This document shows, piece after piece, positions 62,262 to 64,000 of a stretch of DNA of 64,000 nucleotides. The stretch's first letter is position 1. Every line of letters begins with the position of its first letter. Source of the stretch: JBKEDF01 sp047975325 (GTDB lineage Bacteria; Pseudomonadota; Alphaproteobacteria; Rhodobacterales; Rhodobacteraceae); contig JBKEDF010000026.1 in the NCBI GenBank assembly GCA_047975325.1, forward strand, positions 1 through 64,000, written 5' to 3'. Position numbers and translations under genes: made by a program. A model generated the notes under the pieces. It had not been told where the DNA came from. It did not search any database and saw only the letters and a list, made by a program, of their open reading frames with translations.

Positions 62262-64000
62262 TCAGCCTTTCCGCGCGCGCGAAATACCGTAGGCGTCCAG
62301 TTTCAGATACAGGGTGGATCGGGCAATCCCCAAACGCCGGGCTACCCGAGTCAGGTTACCCCCCTCGCGTTCGATTGCCTCAACAATCTCGGCATGTTCC
62401 AGATCGCGCAATGTTTCGCCACCTTCCGGGCGCGCAGGCCGGCGGATCTCGGCAGGCAGCGCCTTTTCATCGATCAGACCGCTCATCGACAACGCATCGA
62501 GCGAAGAAATCAGGTTGCCCATCTCACGCAGGTTCCCGGGCCATGAATAGGCGTTAAGCACCGCTATCGCGCCCGAGGTGAAATTCAGTTCACGCCCCCC
62601 CAAGGCGGCGTGACTGCGCACCAATGAACGCAACGATGGCGCGATCTCATCACTGCGTTCACGCAGGGCCGGAATGTGCAGCCGGGCACCGGCAATGTGA
62701 TAGTACAGATCGCTGCGAAACTGCCCTGCCCGCATTGCCGTCATAAGCGACCGCACCGACAGGGCCACGATCCGGATGCCCGCCTCACTGGCCTGTTCGA
62801 CCAGCGTCAGCAGCAATCGTTGCGCCTCGGGCGGTGTCGCGCCGGGGCCATTGAGGCAGAGCGTTCCGGGCTGCGAGGCAAGGCCACGCCGGGCGATACC
62901 TGCCAGTTCCTCACGCAGCCCTTCAATGGTCAGAAGCGAACAGTCGAGCAGGTCGAAATCACCCCCGGACTGGGCACTGGCACGATGGATTGCCCGGGCC
63001 AGATAGGTCTTGCCGGTGCCGGCCTCTCCTTCGATCAGGATCGGAATCCGGGTTTGCGCCAGACGCTGCGCCTGGACGCAAAGCGCACCAGTCACGGCAC
63101 CGATCCGGCCAATCTGCCCAAGTTCAGCCTCAGGTGTCGTGGTGCCATGGCGCGGACGGCGCAATGACAGCATGACCCCGATGGCCTCACCATCTTTTGA
63201 GACGACCTCCATCTCGGTATTGGGCAGGCAGCCGTCAAGTGCTTCGGCAATGGCCTCGGGCCGCTGATCAATCAGGTGCGGCACCCGCCCGCGCAACTGG
63301 CTGAGCGCCTCATCATCGTCGCAGAACCGGGTGAAATCGGGCGAAGACAGCACATCCGCCCCGCTGCGATCCATGACCAGAACCGGTTCCGCCCCGCGGC
63401 GCAGACTGGACATCTGCAACCGTTCCATCAGCGTTTCGCGTTCGCGCGCCAACAGGCGGGTCAGATCCGATTCGACCTGTGCGGCCAGGGCGGAGGACAG
63501 GGCGGCCGCACTGGCCTGCCTGAGCCCGCTTGGCCAGGAAATATCCAGCACACCCAGCAATTCACCCGTTGCCGGATCGGCGATCGGTGTGGCTGCGCAG
63601 CTCCACCGCTGGATTTCCTCACAGAAATGTTCCGCCGCCGTAATGACCACGGGGCTATGCAGGTGGATGGCGGTGCCGATGGCATTGGTGCCAATGGCTT
63701 CCTCGCTCCAGTTGCCGCCCAGATGCAGGTGATTTTCACGGCCGCGATTCAGCGTATCGGTATCTCCGACCGCGTCCAGAACAACGCCGCTGCTGTCGCA
63801 TAGCAGTAAAATATTGCTGCTGTCATCCAGCAATACACCGGCACGCTGCAATGCGGATTTTGCACTGTTGCGCAGTCTTCGTGCCTGCGCCTGCTGGGTC
63901 AGCAACGCCTGATCCTCAAGCAACGGCGCCTGTTTCAGGCTTCGCAAACCGCGCCTTATGCAACGCTGCCAGCTGCCCAGTATCTCACGCCGTATATTGA
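62262..64000 (-). CDS. acxR: AcoR/AcxR-like activator of acetone carboxylase genes (5' end outside window)
   Basis: Regulator with an N-terminal GAF-type sensor (WSEEAIGTNAIGTAI, GVLDIS), a central AAA+ domain (Walker A GEAGTGKT, arginine region FRSDLYYHI, WPGNLRE) and a C-terminal Fis-type helix (LTRVARRLGIARSTLYLKL). The GAFTGA loop and surrounding about 25 residues are missing and the Walker B reads GTLCLNGPG instead of GTLFLDEIG. The frame stays open to base 64000 and encodes GSWQRC upstream of a TTG at 63947, matching the I-x-x-S-W-x-R-C start region of the family, so the true start is beyond the window. Confidence 0.88.
   Translation of the reverse strand, partial: NIRREILGSWQRCIRRGLRSLKQAPLLEDQALLTQQAQARRLRNSAKSALQRAGVLLDDSSNILLLCDSSGVVLDAVGDTDTLNRGRENHLHLGGNWSEEAIGTNAIGTAIHLHSPVVITAAEHFCEEIQRWSCAATPIADPATGELLGVLDISWPSGLRQASAAALSSALAAQVESDLTRLLARERETLMERLQMSSLRRGAEPVLVMDRSGADVLSSPDFTRFCDDDEALSQLRGRVPHLIDQRPEAIAEALDGCLPNTEMEVVSKDGEAIGVMLSLRRPRHGTTTPEAELGQIGRIGAVTGALCVQAQRLAQTRIPILIEGEAGTGKTYLARAIHRASAQSGGDFDLLDCSLLTIEGLREELAGIARRGLASQPGTLCLNGPGATPPEAQRLLLTLVEQASEAGIRIVALSVRSLMTAMRAGQFRSDLYYHIAGARLHIPALRERSDEIAPSLRSLVRSHAALGGRELNFTSGAIAVLNAYSWPGNLREMGNLISSLDALSMSGLIDEKALPAEIRRPARPEGGETLRDLEHAEIVEAIEREGGNLTRVARRLGIARSTLYLKLDAYGISRARKG

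Noticed and set aside
1..64000. CRISPR array, insertion sequence or prophage
   Set aside because: No regularly spaced repeats, transposase motifs, terminal inverted repeats or phage structural genes were seen.

Overview
The window looks like chromosomal DNA of an alphaproteobacterium, most likely a Rhodobacterales (Rhodobacteraceae) member. This is inferred from high GC, dense same-strand gene runs with ATGA/TGATG overlaps, and gene content typical of that order: ruvC-ruvA-ruvB next to ybgC, alr-pqiA-like-radA-cvpA-purF, hflK-hflC-degP, dut-moeB with coaBC, DUF484-xerC, phosphatidylcholine synthase, a DUF1127 miniprotein and glnB-glnA. No species can be named from sequence alone. No rRNA, complete tRNA, CRISPR array, insertion sequence or prophage was found.

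Layout. 1-717 is the 3' part of a 2-oxoacid:ferredoxin oxidoreductase beta subunit. 0.9-13.8 kb is housekeeping and metabolism: purC, a sugar kinase, dtd, an acyl-CoA ligase, an MsbA-like exporter, a hydrolase, a putative outer-membrane protein, a threonine/serine dehydratase, moeB-dut-coaBC and cobU-cobC. 14-31 kb holds aqpZ, the envelope-protease operon hflK-hflC-degP, rpiA-gor, alr to purF, an SDR, and ruvCAB with ybgC. 31-43 kb holds prmA, priA, a transaldolase, a DUF484 protein, xerC, pcs, ileS, a flavin monooxygenase and a lytic transglycosylase.

43-57 kb is more accessory. A Gfo/Idh oxidoreductase and a LysR regulator come first. Divergent from the regulator is a seven-gene operon (45.4-51.7 kb): a Tat-type NMT1-like binding protein, an ABC ATPase and permease, a FAD-dependent oxidoreductase, a class III CoA-transferase, an enoyl-CoA hydratase-fold enzyme and a seven-iron ferredoxin. 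I do not recognise this combination as a named pathway; it is the best candidate here for an undescribed catabolic system (uptake, CoA activation, flavin/ferredoxin redox, hydration). It is followed by murD, a degenerate Hint protein, a stand-alone NAD(P)HX dehydratase and glnB-glnA.

57-64 kb is an acetone carboxylase locus on the minus strand: an AcoR/AcxR-like activator, then acxA (beta), acxB (alpha) and acxC (gamma). The activator runs off the right edge, and its AAA+ domain lacks the GAFTGA loop and a normal Walker B. Two inverted repeats lie between it and acxA, and I could not find a -24/-12 sigma-54 promoter there. Together these suggest control that does not follow the usual sigma-54 mechanism.
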